A DNA stretch of 51,252 nucleotides from Saccharomonospora iraqiensis subsp. iraqiensis (lineage in GTDB: Bacteria; Actinomycetota; Actinomycetes; Mycobacteriales; Pseudonocardiaceae): contig NZ_KE387064.1 of assembly GCF_000430445.1 (NCBI RefSeq), positions 10,262-61,513 on the forward strand, in the 5' to 3' direction. A program made the translations under genes and the position numbers. Shown one piece after another: positions 9,183 to 17,825 of this stretch. How positions within the stretch are numbered: the first letter of the stretch is position 1; the number at the start of each line of letters is the position of its first letter. Below the pieces are notes generated by a model. That model did not search any database. It was not told the origin of the DNA and saw only the letters and a list, made by a program, of their open reading frames with translations.

Positions 9183-10805
9183 TCAGTTCCCTCCCCGCAC
9201 TCCACCGGAACCGTCGGCGGCGGCCCGGTCGTTCGGTTCCACCCGCCCGGAGCCTTCGTCCACCGGCACGTAGTCGAAGGTCCGCTGCGCGTCCTGTGGG
9301 TTCAACGACGCGCCGGCCGGCAACAATTTGATGATCGACTCCGGCGCCGGGTCGGTCTGTGGGAGTCCCAGCCCCCGCGCGATCTCCGCACTCGGGATTC
9401 CGTAGCGCACACCGCGATCGGAGATCAATTGGATGCTTCCCCGACCGAATGTCTCCTTGGTGGTCGCCGACCGGACGACACCGGCGTGGCCGGGCCGCAT
9501 GTAGAAGCCGTCGACCTTCATGTTGTCCGGCCCCGGGGTACCGATGGGCACCGTGTCCGGCTCGTTGTTGTCGTCCTTCGGCCCGGGCAGCACACTGCCG
9601 ACGTACACCGAGGTGGTGGCGTCCCGCTGCTCTCCTTCTCCCTCGATGGCCCAGCCGAGGCACGCGACAGGGTGCTGCATCGGATCGAGAACCGTCGGGA
9701 CGGCATCCGGGTAGTGCTGCACGTCGATATAGCCCTCGTCACCGGGTCCCACCCGCGGCAGCGACTGCAACTTGTCCGGCGCGACGGTCACAGCTTCCCG
9801 CGTGAGGGTTTCCTCGAAGAGGATCATGTCCGCGACAGCGGTGGAAACCGCCTGTACACCTGTCCGGGTGACAACATACTGATCGACACTCTCGGTGAGG
9901 TGGGTCTCGAACACCGCTCCGACCGGAAGCCCGTCGACGTCGTATCCCTCCGGGGACTCGCCCGCGCCGGGGATCGTCGGCGCAGCGAGCTCTCCCACCG
10001 ACGGGATCGCGTTGAGAAGCCCCATCGAGATCTTCCGCACGAACCGCTCGTCGAGGTTGAGAGCCGCGGCCACCGATTTCTCGGTCAGATCGACCCGGGC
10101 GCGCACCGTGTTCGCATTCAGGGTGTTCGCGTCACTCTTCTGCCGGTAGACGAGATAATGGTTACCGTCATCGGCCGAGACCAGCAACGCCTGTCGTTGC
10201 CCCAGTTGCCGGCCGAGTTCGCGCACACCGGCGAAGACGGTCGTTTCGGTCCCCGCTCGCTCCCGTGCGACCCGGTCGGTCAAACTTCTGTCCATAGTGG
10301 TCTGATCGCAGACGGCCCAGTTCGGCGACACGAGCTGATCCTTGTTCGGGAGAAGGTCCGGGCCGCCCGGGATGCCGTGCATACGGTTCCGCGGTATGTC
10401 CTTGAGCTGGTCGTCGGGAACCACCTCGGGAGGCGCGGGCTGAGCGGCCTCGGCACCGCCGCCCTCCCCCTGCGACCGCGCCATGAGAAGCAGTCTGGCC
10501 GACGCCAGATTGAACGTCGGGACCAACTCCTTCGGATTCCCCATGACGACGTAGACACTGCCGGACTGCTCGCCGATGACGATGCCCGAGTCCGGAGGCT
10601 TCGGGGCAGGCTTGAAGAAGCCCACCACGATGAACGCCACCATCCCCAGAGCACCCAGGACGACCCCGACGATCGTGGCCCGTGAGTGCGTGCTCATGGG
10701 ATCGTGCAGCATGACGGCGTCCTTGCGGACCAGCGCGGACTGCATGCGGCGCAACACGAACCGGTACGCCTGGACTTGCGACTTGCTTGTCGGTGTTGAC
10801 GGCAT
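9183..10805 (-). CDS. eccB: EccB, single-pass ESX core component
   Basis: The 540-residue protein has a cytoplasmic N-terminus opening with TSKSQVQAYRF and carrying the RRM and LHDPM stretches typical of EccB, one membrane helix at about 45-65, then a large extracytoplasmic domain of repeat folds. Cys166 and Cys382 are placed to form the conserved disulfide. EccB projects the ESX complex into the cell envelope. I chose the ATG at 10805; a longer frame to 10940 has no family similarity. The gene is inverted relative to mycP and eccE, so the ESX locus is split over at least three transcription units. A 155-bp divergent region separates it from eccE. Confidence 0.95.
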   Translation of the reverse strand: MPSTPTSKSQVQAYRFVLRRMQSALVRKDAVMLHDPMSTHSRATIVGVVLGALGMVAFIVVGFFKPAPKPPDSGIVIGEQSGSVYVVMGNPKELVPTFNLASARLLLMARSQGEGGGAEAAQPAPPEVVPDDQLKDIPRNRMHGIPGGPDLLPNKDQLVSPNWAVCDQTTMDRSLTDRVARERAGTETTVFAGVRELGRQLGQRQALLVSADDGNHYLVYRQKSDANTLNANTVRARVDLTEKSVAAALNLDERFVRKISMGLLNAIPSVGELAAPTIPGAGESPEGYDVDGLPVGAVFETHLTESVDQYVVTRTGVQAVSTAVADMILFEETLTREAVTVAPDKLQSLPRVGPGDEGYIDVQHYPDAVPTVLDPMQHPVACLGWAIEGEGEQRDATTSVYVGSVLPGPKDDNNEPDTVPIGTPGPDNMKVDGFYMRPGHAGVVRSATTKETFGRGSIQLISDRGVRYGIPSAEIARGLGLPQTDPAPESIIKLLPAGASLNPQDAQRTFDYVPVDEGSGRVEPNDRAAADGSGGVRGGN

Positions 10806-10960
10806 TCTCGACCTACAGCTCTCCCACTCGCGGTACGGTTCCGCAGGATAGCCGCACGGGACCCGTTGGGTGTTGGTTTCTACCAAGTCCGACCGGCCTC
10901 GGATCCGTCGGGATCGGCTGTCCAGCTCAGTCACAGGCACGAGGGGAAGAGAACGAGCGG

Positions 10961-12640
10961 ATGTCCGTCAGCACTCCTCCACGCCCTCCGGGCCCCCCGG
11001 GGGGCCAACCCCCGTCCGGGCGTCCACCGGGGCCACCGCCACGTCCGGGAGGCCCGGGACCGGGAGGCCCTAACGGACCCGGAGGACCGGCCCGACCGGG
11101 TGGTCCCCCTGCGGGCCCGCCACCGGGTCCGGGTGGGCGCCCCGGCGCTCCGGCCGGACCACAGAAACCCGCGGGCCCGCCTCCGGGAGGTCCCTCCCCC
11201 GGAGGTCCGCCACCGGGAGGACCTCCGGGAGGCGGCTCGGGTGGGCCTGGTGGGCCTGGTGGGCCTGGTGGGCCTGGTGGGCCCGGTGGACCGGGAGGTC
11301 CCGGTGGGCCCGGCGGACCGGGCGGTGGCCCGTCAGAGCCGGGGAGTTCCGGAGAGCCCCCCGGTGGCCAGGGAGACTCCGGAAGCACGACGCGTGAGGT
11401 ACCGCCCGCACGACGCCGGATGGCGGCGGCGAGCTTCGGTCTGTTCCCGGTAGCCAACATCGTGGTGCTCGAGCTGGGGTTCGCGATCGGCCTCGTCCTC
11501 GTCGCGATCAACGACGGGTTGCTCTACCCGGCGCTCGGCGTCACCGCCGTGGCACTTGTCCTGGCCTTCCTCCGGTGGAAGGGCCAGTGGTTCACGCAAT
11601 GGGCAGGACTCACGGTCCGCTACGCGCTTCGATCGCACGATCGCGTGATCACCCCACCGGATCCGACCAATGTCGAGCCCGTCGCCGTCGGGGAGGACGA
11701 CGACGAGGAAGTCCTCGGACCCGAGGACGCCCGCGTCAGTCTGCTGCGACTCGCGGTGCCCGATCTCGTCGTGGCGAAGACGAAGGACCATGAGCATCAC
11801 GAGGTCGGGCTCGCCTGGCACGACGGAACGTGGACGGCGGTTCTCCTGGTGGAACCGACACCGGCACTGATCACCCAGGCGGGTGCCGCACCGAGCCTTC
11901 CCCTCGCGGCACTGGCTCCCTGCCTGGAGGACCGTGGAGTCATTCTCGACTCGATCCAGATGACCTCGCACTGCTACCCGGGCAGTGCGGCCCTCCCGGC
12001 GGAGTCACCGGCACTCGAGTCCTACCTGGAGGTTCTCGGGCCGTTGTCCGCTCCGGCGCGACGCACCACCTGGATCTCCGTCCGACTCGACCCGAAACGG
12101 TGTCCGACGGCTGTCTGTGAACGCGGCGGGGGTGTCGTCGGCGCGCACAGAGCGCTGATGGGTGCCCTGTCGCGCGTCCGCAACGCACTGGAGTCACAGG
12201 GGGTGCCGACCAGGCCGTTGAACCCCGAGGAACTGCTGAGGTCGGGTATTTCCGCGGCCGAACTGACCGACGTCGCCGGTTCGACCACCCGTGTCCGGCT
12301 GCACGAAAAGTGGGGCGGGGTCACCGCCGCCGGGATCGGGCACGCCAGTTACGCGATCACCGGGTGGCCGAAGGGGCGGATCAGCAGCAACCTCAACGCG
12401 CTCACCAGTGTCCGCGCGTTGTCCGCGACCGTCGCCATGTCCCTCTCGCCCGCGTCCGACGAGGGTAAGGTCGGGCTGCGGGGCGTCGTCCGTATCAGCG
12501 CGCGGAATCCACGAGAACTCGAGGCGGGCGATCAACGGTTGACGAGCGTCTCCGAACGGATCGGGGTCACGCTGACACCGCTCCGTGGATCGCAGGCCTC
12601 CGGATTCGCCTCGACGTTACCCCTGGGAGGTACCGCGTGA
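10961..12640 (+). CDS. eccE: EccE, ESX membrane complex component with a long Pro/Gly N-terminal tail
   Basis: About 559 residues. The first 140 or so are almost entirely Pro and Gly, ending in a run of nine Gly-Gly-Pro units, and must be disordered. Two hydrophobic helices follow (about 165-184 and 188-206), then a soluble domain of some 350 residues, the usual EccE layout. EccE sits at the periphery of the ESX inner-membrane complex. M. tuberculosis ESX-4 lacks EccE, whereas M. abscessus ESX-4 has it; this locus is of the latter kind. The ATG at 10961 is the first in-frame start past the divergent eccB region. The stop overlaps the next gene (GTGA), implying translational coupling. Confidence 0.88.
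   Translation: MSVSTPPRPPGPPGGQPPSGRPPGPPPRPGGPGPGGPNGPGGPARPGGPPAGPPPGPGGRPGAPAGPQKPAGPPPGGPSPGGPPPGGPPGGGSGGPGGPGGPGGPGGPGGPGGPGGPGGPGGGPSEPGSSGEPPGGQGDSGSTTREVPPARRRMAAASFGLFPVANIVVLELGFAIGLVLVAINDGLLYPALGVTAVALVLAFLRWKGQWFTQWAGLTVRYALRSHDRVITPPDPTNVEPVAVGEDDDEEVLGPEDARVSLLRLAVPDLVVAKTKDHEHHEVGLAWHDGTWTAVLLVEPTPALITQAGAAPSLPLAALAPCLEDRGVILDSIQMTSHCYPGSAALPAESPALESYLEVLGPLSAPARRTTWISVRLDPKRCPTAVCERGGGVVGAHRALMGALSRVRNALESQGVPTRPLNPEELLRSGISAAELTDVAGSTTRVRLHEKWGGVTAAGIGHASYAITGWPKGRISSNLNALTSVRALSATVAMSLSPASDEGKVGLRGVVRISARNPRELEAGDQRLTSVSERIGVTLTPLRGSQASGFASTLPLGGTA
11240..11320 (+). repeat. 9-bp minisatellite (GGTGGGCCT-type) coding for Gly-Gly-Pro
   Basis: Nine consecutive 9-bp units lie in frame. 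The first four are identical GGTGGGCCT (11240-11275) and the rest differ mainly at third positions. Identity of the first four suggests recent slippage expansion. Confidence 0.9.
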
Positions 12641-13359
12641 GCACCCGTGTGCACGACGCGAACGAGGCCACAGGTGTGGCACCGGAATTCGTCGTCGATC
12701 CCGAACTGCTCGACGTTGTCAGCCCCTCGGGTGACCGTGGGGGGATCGTGCTCGGATCGGGGCTGCAGGGGGAACCGCTGACGGTCTCCGCGCTGCGGTC
12801 GGCTCCCACGCGGATCGTTCTGGTGGGTGGACTGTACCTGTCCCGGCAGGTCGCGCTGCGCGCGATGGCGGTCGGTGCCTGGGTCGTCATCGCGACCGGA
12901 CGTCCCGCGGCCTGGCATGTCCTGCCCAAGGCGGCGGGGCAGCAACAGAACGGACAGCCCTCGCCGTTGGTCCAGATCCGGCGACTCTCACCGGTCGAAC
13001 TGCCCAGGCCCTCGGAAGACGCACCGCTACTCGTCGTCCACGACGGCGGTCCGACACCACAGGATCTGTTTCCTCCACGCTCGCCGTGGCAGACGACGAT
13101 CTATGTCCTGCCCTACCTCCATCCGCAGGCGGGTGCACTGGCGAACGCGGCGGATCTGGTGCTGATGCAGCGGCTTCCCGCGGGACAGGCGGAACTCGCG
13201 GGTCGCATCTGGCGGCTCCCGCCGCAGATGATGCGGCAGCTGACGACCTTGAAGGACGACCAGGTCGTTGCCCTGGGCCGTAACCTGTGGCGCCCGCTCC
13301 GCCTGGTCACCACTCCCAAGGAGCAGCAACTCCTCGGCCCGGTCCGCCGCGGCGACTGA
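12637..13359 (+). CDS. Conserved-context protein of unknown function coupled to eccE
   Basis: A 240-residue protein that I do not recognise by motif. Its GTG overlaps the eccE stop by 4 nt, so it is translated from the same mRNA and probably works with the ESX machine. It has no signal peptide. One moderately hydrophobic stretch near residues 62-90 (IVLVGGLYLS then VVIATGRPAAW) looks like buried beta-alpha elements rather than a membrane helix. The C-terminal half is Leu/Pro-rich with an RIWRLPPQ segment. It could be a cytosolic accessory factor of ESX. A terminator hairpin follows 19 bp after the stop. Confidence 0.8.
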   Translation: MSTRVHDANEATGVAPEFVVDPELLDVVSPSGDRGGIVLGSGLQGEPLTVSALRSAPTRIVLVGGLYLSRQVALRAMAVGAWVVIATGRPAAWHVLPKAAGQQQNGQPSPLVQIRRLSPVELPRPSEDAPLLVVHDGGPTPQDLFPPRSPWQTTIYVLPYLHPQAGALANAADLVLMQRLPAGQAELAGRIWRLPPQMMRQLTTLKDDQVVALGRNLWRPLRLVTTPKEQQLLGPVRRGD

Positions 13360-13378
13360 CCTCGTCCCTCCTACCCTG

Positions 13379-13418
13379 CCCGCCCGCCCGGCACCTGCCG
13401 TGGTCCCGGGCGGGCGGG
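13379..13418. terminator. Terminator-like hairpin after the eccE operon
   Basis: CCCGCCCGCCCGG (13379-13391) pairs perfectly with 13406-13418, a 13-bp stem with a 14-nt loop, 19 bp after the stop of the gene coupled to eccE. Confidence 0.7.
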
Positions 13419-13420
13419 GG

Positions 13421-13446
13421 TGGGTCGTTTCGCGGGCGGACGGAGG
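13421..13446 (+). repeat. Hairpin repeat, copy 5
   Basis: The core CGTTTCGCGGGCGGACGGA lies directly after the eccE-operon terminator. It is the first of two adjacent copies. Confidence 0.6.
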
Positions 13447-13448
13447 TA

Positions 13449-13472
13449 GGGCGTTTTGCGGGCGGACCGCGC
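13449..13472 (+). repeat. Hairpin repeat, copy 6
   Basis: The core GCGTTTTGCGGGCGGACCGC forms an 8-bp stem with one mismatch around the CGGG loop, in tandem with copy 5. Confidence 0.65.
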
Positions 13473-13603
13473 TGCTTTCGCACGTCTGTTGCCTGTCAAG
13501 GCGTCGTCCGGCGCCAGTGGACAAGTGCGTCTTCCCGAGGAACCTGTGGACAACTGCTGGTCGTGAAGAGACGTGTGTCGGCGCTGTGGGTCAGGCTGTG
13601 TCC

Positions 13604-14506
13604 ATGCACTCAGCGACGACACGAATCGACATCAACGACGTCTTCCGTGGCTCGGCGGCACGCTCCGCGGGATACCTCACCGCGGCACAGCTTCGGGGCC
13701 CGCGGTTCCGCCGTCTTTTCCAGGACGTCTACGCACCCGCCCACCTCGAGGTCACTCACGAACTCCGCTGCCGCGGAGCAGCGCTGATCGTTCCGAAGCG
13801 TGCGGTTCTGACCGGGCGCTCGGCAGCGACCGTTCTGGGCGTCGACCTCGCCAAGCCGAACGATCCGGTGGAATTCGTCGTACCCGAGGAAGCACGCTTC
13901 GGCCCGGTCCGTGGTATCCACGTCCGGCGAACCGCCGTGGGGAGGAAGGAATCCCGGCCGTGGCACGGTGTGCGGATAGCACGGCCCTGCCGCATCGCGC
14001 TCGACCTGCTCCTACGGCACTCTCCACGCACCCGTAGCTGGGTACGCAGACTTCGACTCGCCGTTCCTGATCTGGACGCCTTCATCCGTGCCCGTATGGT
14101 TTCCCGAGCAAGACTCGGGCGCATACTCTATCGCCGCCGTAACCGGGGGATTCGGCTCGCGCGGAAGGCGTTCGAGATGTCCGACGACCGGGCAGAGTCA
14201 CTCCCGGAATCGGAACTGCGGGTCGTCCTGGTGTGTGGGGGATTCAAGCCGACACCGCAATACCGCATCGTCCGGGCGGGCAGGGAGGTGGCCCGACTCG
14301 ATCATGTCCTTCAGGAGAGCAAGACAGCCGTCGAATACGACGGCCTGTGGCACCGGACCAAACGGCAGTTGCGGCGGGACAAGCTGCGTCGGAAGTGGTT
14401 GAGCGCGGAGGGGTGGCGATTCGTCATCATCACCGCGGAAAAGCTCGCCGGGGACCACGAACGGTTGCTCGCCGAAGTGCGTGAGGCTCACTTCCGAAAC
14501 CGCTGA
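13604..14506 (+). CDS. DUF559 (Vsr-like nuclease fold) domain protein with AbiEi-like N-terminus
   Basis: The 300-residue protein has an N-terminal part resembling the winged-helix/AbiEi antitoxin-type proteins often fused to DUF559 in actinobacteria, with [10 protein letters not shown] then RLFQDVYAP. The C-terminal 100 residues fit DUF559: [31 protein letters not shown] with D, E and K in PD-(D/E)XK-like spacing, then [12 protein letters not shown] and [12 protein letters not shown]. The cellular role of this family is not established; a Vsr-like nuclease fold is the usual inference. I chose the ATG at 13604; a GTG two codons upstream is possible. Its last 19 nt overlap the 3' end of convergent truA. 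Confidence 0.8.
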   Translation: MHSATTRIDINDVFRGSAARSAGYLTAAQLRGPRFRRLFQDVYAPAHLEVTHELRCRGAALIVPKRAVLTGRSAATVLGVDLAKPNDPVEFVVPEEARFGPVRGIHVRRTAVGRKESRPWHGVRIARPCRIALDLLLRHSPRTRSWVRRLRLAVPDLDAFIRARMVSRARLGRILYRRRNRGIRLARKAFEMSDDRAESLPESELRVVLVCGGFKPTPQYRIVRAGREVARLDHVLQESKTAVEYDGLWHRTKRQLRRDKLRRKWLSAEGWRFVIITAEKLAGDHERLLAEVREAHFRNR

Positions 14507-15417
14507 TCGGCCGACCCGGTACTGCGCACATTACGAGTGATCTCCGCCCGGGTCGCCAGCTGTTCGTCCGGTGGGTACTCGACACGGACCAGTGTCAACC
14601 CGTGGGCAGGAGCGACCACGCTGCTACGGTCCCCCAGGGCCAACAGTTCCGCCGGCCAGTCGACCCCTCTCCGACCATCACCCACGTAAAGCAACGCACC
14701 AACGAGACTTCGCACCATCGAGTGGCAGAAGGCGTCCGCCGACACGTGCAGCACCAAGTCATGCTCGTCGACGCGTTCCCAGCGGAGGTGGCGCAACTCC
14801 CGGATTGTCGTCGCACCCTCTCTTCGCTTGCAGAAGGCGGCGAAGTCGTGCAGGCCGACAAGGTGGGTCGCCGCCTCGTTCATGGCCTCCACGGAGAGCT
14901 CCCGTGGCCACGCCAACGTATCCCGACGGCGGAGCGGACTCACCCCCCAGGCCGCATCCGACACCCGGTACTCGTAATGACGTTCCGCAGCCGAAAAGCG
15001 TGCGTCGAAACCCGCAGGGGCACGCCGAACGTCGAACACCCGTACATCTGCGGGCAGAGCGCGGTTCACCCGGTACCGAGCTTGTCCGAGGTCGGGGACG
15101 CCATCGGCGTCGACCGTCATCCTCCGCCGATCTCGCGTTCCGCCCGCAAAACGCGCCACGTCCACATGGACCACCTGGCCGGTGGCGTGGACGCCGGTGT
15201 CGGTGCGGCCGGCCACGACTATCGGGGTGCGGACGGAGGCACCCGGGGGTTGCTTCGTCAGGGCGTCCTCCAGGACGCCCTGCACCGTGCGAAGTGTCGG
15301 TTGGCGGGCCCAGCCGTAGAAGTCCGTACCGTCGTAGCCGAGATCGAGGCGGAGACGAACGAGCCCGCCGTCCCCGTGGGGAACGGCGGGCTCGTTCGTC
15401 TCGTGCTGAGCCGTCAG
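14488..15417 (-). CDS. truA: tRNA pseudouridine(38-40) synthase TruA; non-canonical start
   Basis: TruA converts uridines 38-40 of the tRNA anticodon arm to pseudouridine. The catalytic Asp lies in [13 protein letters not shown], and the N-terminal family motif [15 protein letters not shown] is encoded in frame upstream of every ATG, GTG or TTG. The first such codon, GTG at 15285, would delete that conserved strand. CTG at 15417 overlaps the rplQ stop as CTGA and has AAGGA 6 nt upstream, so I take it as the likely start and infer translational coupling to rplQ. GTT at 15360, where homologs usually begin, is the other candidate, and a sequence error is possible. A copy of the dispersed hairpin repeat lies inside the gene and encodes RFAGG. 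Confidence 0.85.
   Translation of the reverse strand: MTAQHETNEPAVPHGDGGLVRLRLDLGYDGTDFYGWARQPTLRTVQGVLEDALTKQPPGASVRTPIVVAGRTDTGVHATGQVVHVDVARFAGGTRDRRRMTVDADGVPDLGQARYRVNRALPADVRVFDVRRAPAGFDARFSAAERHYEYRVSDAAWGVSPLRRRDTLAWPRELSVEAMNEAATHLVGLHDFAAFCKRREGATTIRELRHLRWERVDEHDLVLHVSADAFCHSMVRSLVGALLYVGDGRRGVDWPAELLALGDRSSVVAPAHGLTLVRVEYPPDEQLATRAEITRNVRSTGSADQRFRK
15134..15155 (-). repeat. Hairpin repeat, copy 7, inside truA
   Basis: On the minus strand it reads CGCGTTTTG, CGGG, CGGAACGCG, a 9-bp stem with two G.T pairs around the usual loop. It is in frame within truA and encodes ARFAGGT-type residues in a loop whose length varies between TruA proteins. Confidence 0.8.
15352..15402 (-). terminator. 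Strong terminator-like hairpin between rplQ and the TruA core
   Basis: Positions 15352-15371 pair perfectly with 15383-15402, a 20-bp stem. The loop CCCCGTGGGGA can add further pairs. It begins 12 nt past the rplQ stop, where the alpha operon should end, but lies inside the truA frame if CTG at 15417 is used. Confidence 0.8.
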
Positions 15418-15977
15418 GACTCGTCCTTCTTGTCGCTCGGCTCCTCGACGGCGTCGTTCGACTCGTCCGCGTTGTCTGCCTCGGCCTCATCGCCCGGGCC
15501 GGACGTCTCCCCGTCCTGCCCGGCGGACTCCTCCGTGGTGGACTCGGGCTGCGGCTTCTGCGCAGCCTCGTCCTTCGCGAACTTCGTCTTCCGTGCGGCC
15601 TCCGCCTCGGAGGTCACCGTCTTCTCCGGGACCAGCTCGATGACCGCCATGGGCGCATTGTCACCCTTGCGCGGCAGCGTCCTGGTGATCCGCACATAGC
15701 CACCGTTGCGGTCGCTGTAGAACGGTCCGATCTCGGCCATCAGCTTGTGCACGACGTCCTTGTCCCGGATCGTCCGCATGATCTGACGCCGATTGTGCAG
15801 GTCACCACGCTTCGCCTTGGTGATCAGCTTTTCGGCGAGCGGGCGCACCCGCTTGGCCTTCGCCTCGGTCGTGGTGATCTTGCCGTGCTCGAACAACGAC
15901 GTAGCCAGGTTGGCCAGCATCAACCGCTCGTGCGCAGGCGATCCGCCGAGACGGGATCCCTTCGTGGGGGTGGGCAT
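15414..15977 (-). CDS. rplQ: 50S ribosomal protein bL17
   Basis: The 187-residue protein carries the complete bL17 core ([43 protein letters not shown]) in the first 120 residues. An acidic Glu/Asp/Ser-rich tail of about 60 residues follows, common in actinobacteria and probably disordered. bL17 lies near the exit of the peptide tunnel on the 50S surface. It follows rpoA after 39 bp as the last ribosomal gene of the alpha operon. Its last codons supply the AAGGA that seems to serve truA. Confidence 0.98.
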   Translation of the reverse strand: MPTPTKGSRLGGSPAHERLMLANLATSLFEHGKITTTEAKAKRVRPLAEKLITKAKRGDLHNRRQIMRTIRDKDVVHKLMAEIGPFYSDRNGGYVRITRTLPRKGDNAPMAVIELVPEKTVTSEAEAARKTKFAKDEAAQKPQPESTTEESAGQDGETSGPGDEAEADNADESNDAVEEPSDKKDES

Positions 15978-16016
15978 CGGTTCTCCTCGTTTGAGCTTCT
16001 AGCGCCGCAGGACCAC

Positions 16017-17081
16017 TTACAGCTGTTCCGTCTCCGCGAAGTCCTGGCCGTCGTCGGGGCCGGTGTCGGGGAAATCGGTCGCGGTGTCCGCGCCCCACGT
16101 CTCCCCCTCGTAGGTGGACGCAGCGGCAGTGGGGTCGAACCCGGGCGGGCTGTCCTTCAGCGCGAGGCCCAGACCGACGAGCTTCATCTTGACCTCGTCG
16201 ATCGACTTGGCGCCGAAGTTCCGGATGTCGAGCAGGTCGGCCTCGCTCCGCGAGACCAGTTCGCCGACCGTGTGAATCCCCTCGCGCTTCAGGCAGTTGT
16301 ACGACCGCACCGTCAGGTCCAGGTCCTCGATCGGCATCGCGTAGGCCGCGATGGTGTCCGCCTCCTGCGGCGACGGCCCGATCTCGATGCCCTCCGCGTC
16401 GACGTTGAGCTCACGGGCGAGCCCGAACAGCTCGACCAGCGTCCTGCCCGCCGACGCGACCGCGTCCCTCGGCGTGAGGGACGGCTTGGTCTCCACGTCG
16501 AGGATCAGCTTGTCGAAGTCGGTCCGCTGTTCGACACGGGTCGCCTCGACCTTGTACGTCACCTTCAGCACCGGCGAGTAGATCGAGTCGATCGGGATAC
16601 GACCGATCTCGGCACCGGCCTGCTTGTTCTGCAGAGCGGGCACGTACCCGCGGCCACGCTCGACGACCAGTTCGATCTCGAGCTTGCCCTTGTCGTTGAG
16701 CGACGCGATCTGCAGATCCGGGTTGTGCACCGTCACCCCGGCGGGGGGCACGATGTCCGCCGCGGTCACCTCGCCCGGCCCCTGCTTGCGCAGGTACATC
16801 GTGACGGGCTCGTCCTCCTCCGAGGAGACGACGAGTTCCTTGAGATTCAGGATGATTTCGGTGACATCTTCCTTGACGCCCGGCACGGTGGTGAACTCGT
16901 GCAGCACGCCGTCGATACGGATGCTCGTGACCGCGGCACCCGGGATCGACGACAGCAGCGTGCGCCGCAACGAGTTGCCGAGGGTGTAGCCGAAGCCCGG
17001 CTCCAGCGGTTCGATCGTGAACCGTGAGCGCGTCTCGTTGACCGTCTCCTCGCTGAGAGTCGGCCGCTGGGAAATCAGCAC
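16017..17081 (-). CDS. rpoA: RNA polymerase alpha subunit
   Basis: The 354-residue protein nucleates RNA polymerase assembly and contacts activators and UP elements. The N-terminal dimerisation domain includes [20 protein letters not shown]. The C-terminal domain carries the helix-hairpin-helix segment with [16 protein letters not shown] and [15 protein letters not shown], and an acidic tail closes the chain. I chose the GTG at 17081 (VLISQRP), preceded by GGAAGAAGGA; a longer frame to 17114 gives a basic extension not seen in the family. It lies 115 bp downstream of rpsD. Confidence 0.98.
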   Translation of the reverse strand: MLISQRPTLSEETVNETRSRFTIEPLEPGFGYTLGNSLRRTLLSSIPGAAVTSIRIDGVLHEFTTVPGVKEDVTEIILNLKELVVSSEEDEPVTMYLRKQGPGEVTAADIVPPAGVTVHNPDLQIASLNDKGKLEIELVVERGRGYVPALQNKQAGAEIGRIPIDSIYSPVLKVTYKVEATRVEQRTDFDKLILDVETKPSLTPRDAVASAGRTLVELFGLARELNVDAEGIEIGPSPQEADTIAAYAMPIEDLDLTVRSYNCLKREGIHTVGELVSRSEADLLDIRNFGAKSIDEVKMKLVGLGLALKDSPPGFDPTAAASTYEGETWGADTATDFPDTGPDDGQDFAETEQL

Positions 17082-17196
17082 TGTCCTTCTTCCTTTCCTA
17101 CCGGCGCCCGCCATATGACGCCGAAAGGGATGGCGTGGTGGCGGCGCGCTCGGGGCGCCGCCACCCGATCCGGACCGGCACCGGGCCGGTGCCGGA

Positions 17197-17802
17197 TCAC
17201 CTCGAGTAGAACTCGACGATCAGTTGTTCCTGCACCGGAATGTCGATCTGTGCGCGCTCGGGCAACTGGTGCACGAGGATGCGCAGGTTCGACGGAACGA
17301 CCTGCAGCCAGCCGGGCACCGGGCGCTCGCCCAGCGACTCCTTGGCCGCGACGAACGGCAGCATCTGCAGCGACTTCGGCCGGACATCGATGATGTCGAA
17401 CTTCGTGACGCGGTAGCTCGGGATGTTGACGTTCGTCCCGTTCACCGTGAAGTGGCCGTGGCTGACCAGCTGCCGGGCCTGGCGGCGGGTCCGCGCGAGC
17501 CCCGCGCGGTACACGACGTTGTCCAGCCGCGACTCCAGGATCTGCAGCAGGTTCTCGCCGGTCTTGCCGGGACGCCGCGTGGCCTCCTCGTAGTAGCGGC
17601 GGAACTGCCGCTCGACAATGCCGTACGAGTGACGGGCCTTCTGCTTCTCCTGCAGCTGCAGCAGGTACTCGCTCTCCTTGACCCGGCCGCGGCCGTGCTG
17701 GCCCGGCGGGTAGGGGCGACGCTCGAAGGCCTTGTCGCCACCGACGAGATCGACCTTGAGGCGACGCGAGAGACGGGTCGCGGGGCCGGTGTATCGAGCC
17801 AT
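17197..17802 (-). CDS. rpsD: 30S ribosomal protein uS4
   Basis: The 201-residue primary 16S rRNA-binding protein nucleates assembly of the 30S body and, in many bacteria, represses its own operon. It opens [15 protein letters not shown] and contains the S4 RNA-binding domain with [21 protein letters not shown] followed by HGHFTVNG. It has no zinc-binding Cys motif, so it is the C-minus form. It is 23 bp from rpsK. Confidence 0.98.
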   Translation of the reverse strand: MARYTGPATRLSRRLKVDLVGGDKAFERRPYPPGQHGRGRVKESEYLLQLQEKQKARHSYGIVERQFRRYYEEATRRPGKTGENLLQILESRLDNVVYRAGLARTRRQARQLVSHGHFTVNGTNVNIPSYRVTKFDIIDVRPKSLQMLPFVAAKESLGERPVPGWLQVVPSNLRILVHQLPERAQIDIPVQEQLIVEFYSR

Positions 17803-17825
17803 GGTTCTTTACTCCTCCCCGTTCC

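Noticed and set aside
10927-11511. Minus-strand Pro/Gly-rich frame opposite the eccE N-terminus
   Set aside because: It is the complement of the Gly-Gly-Pro repeat and has no independent start signal.
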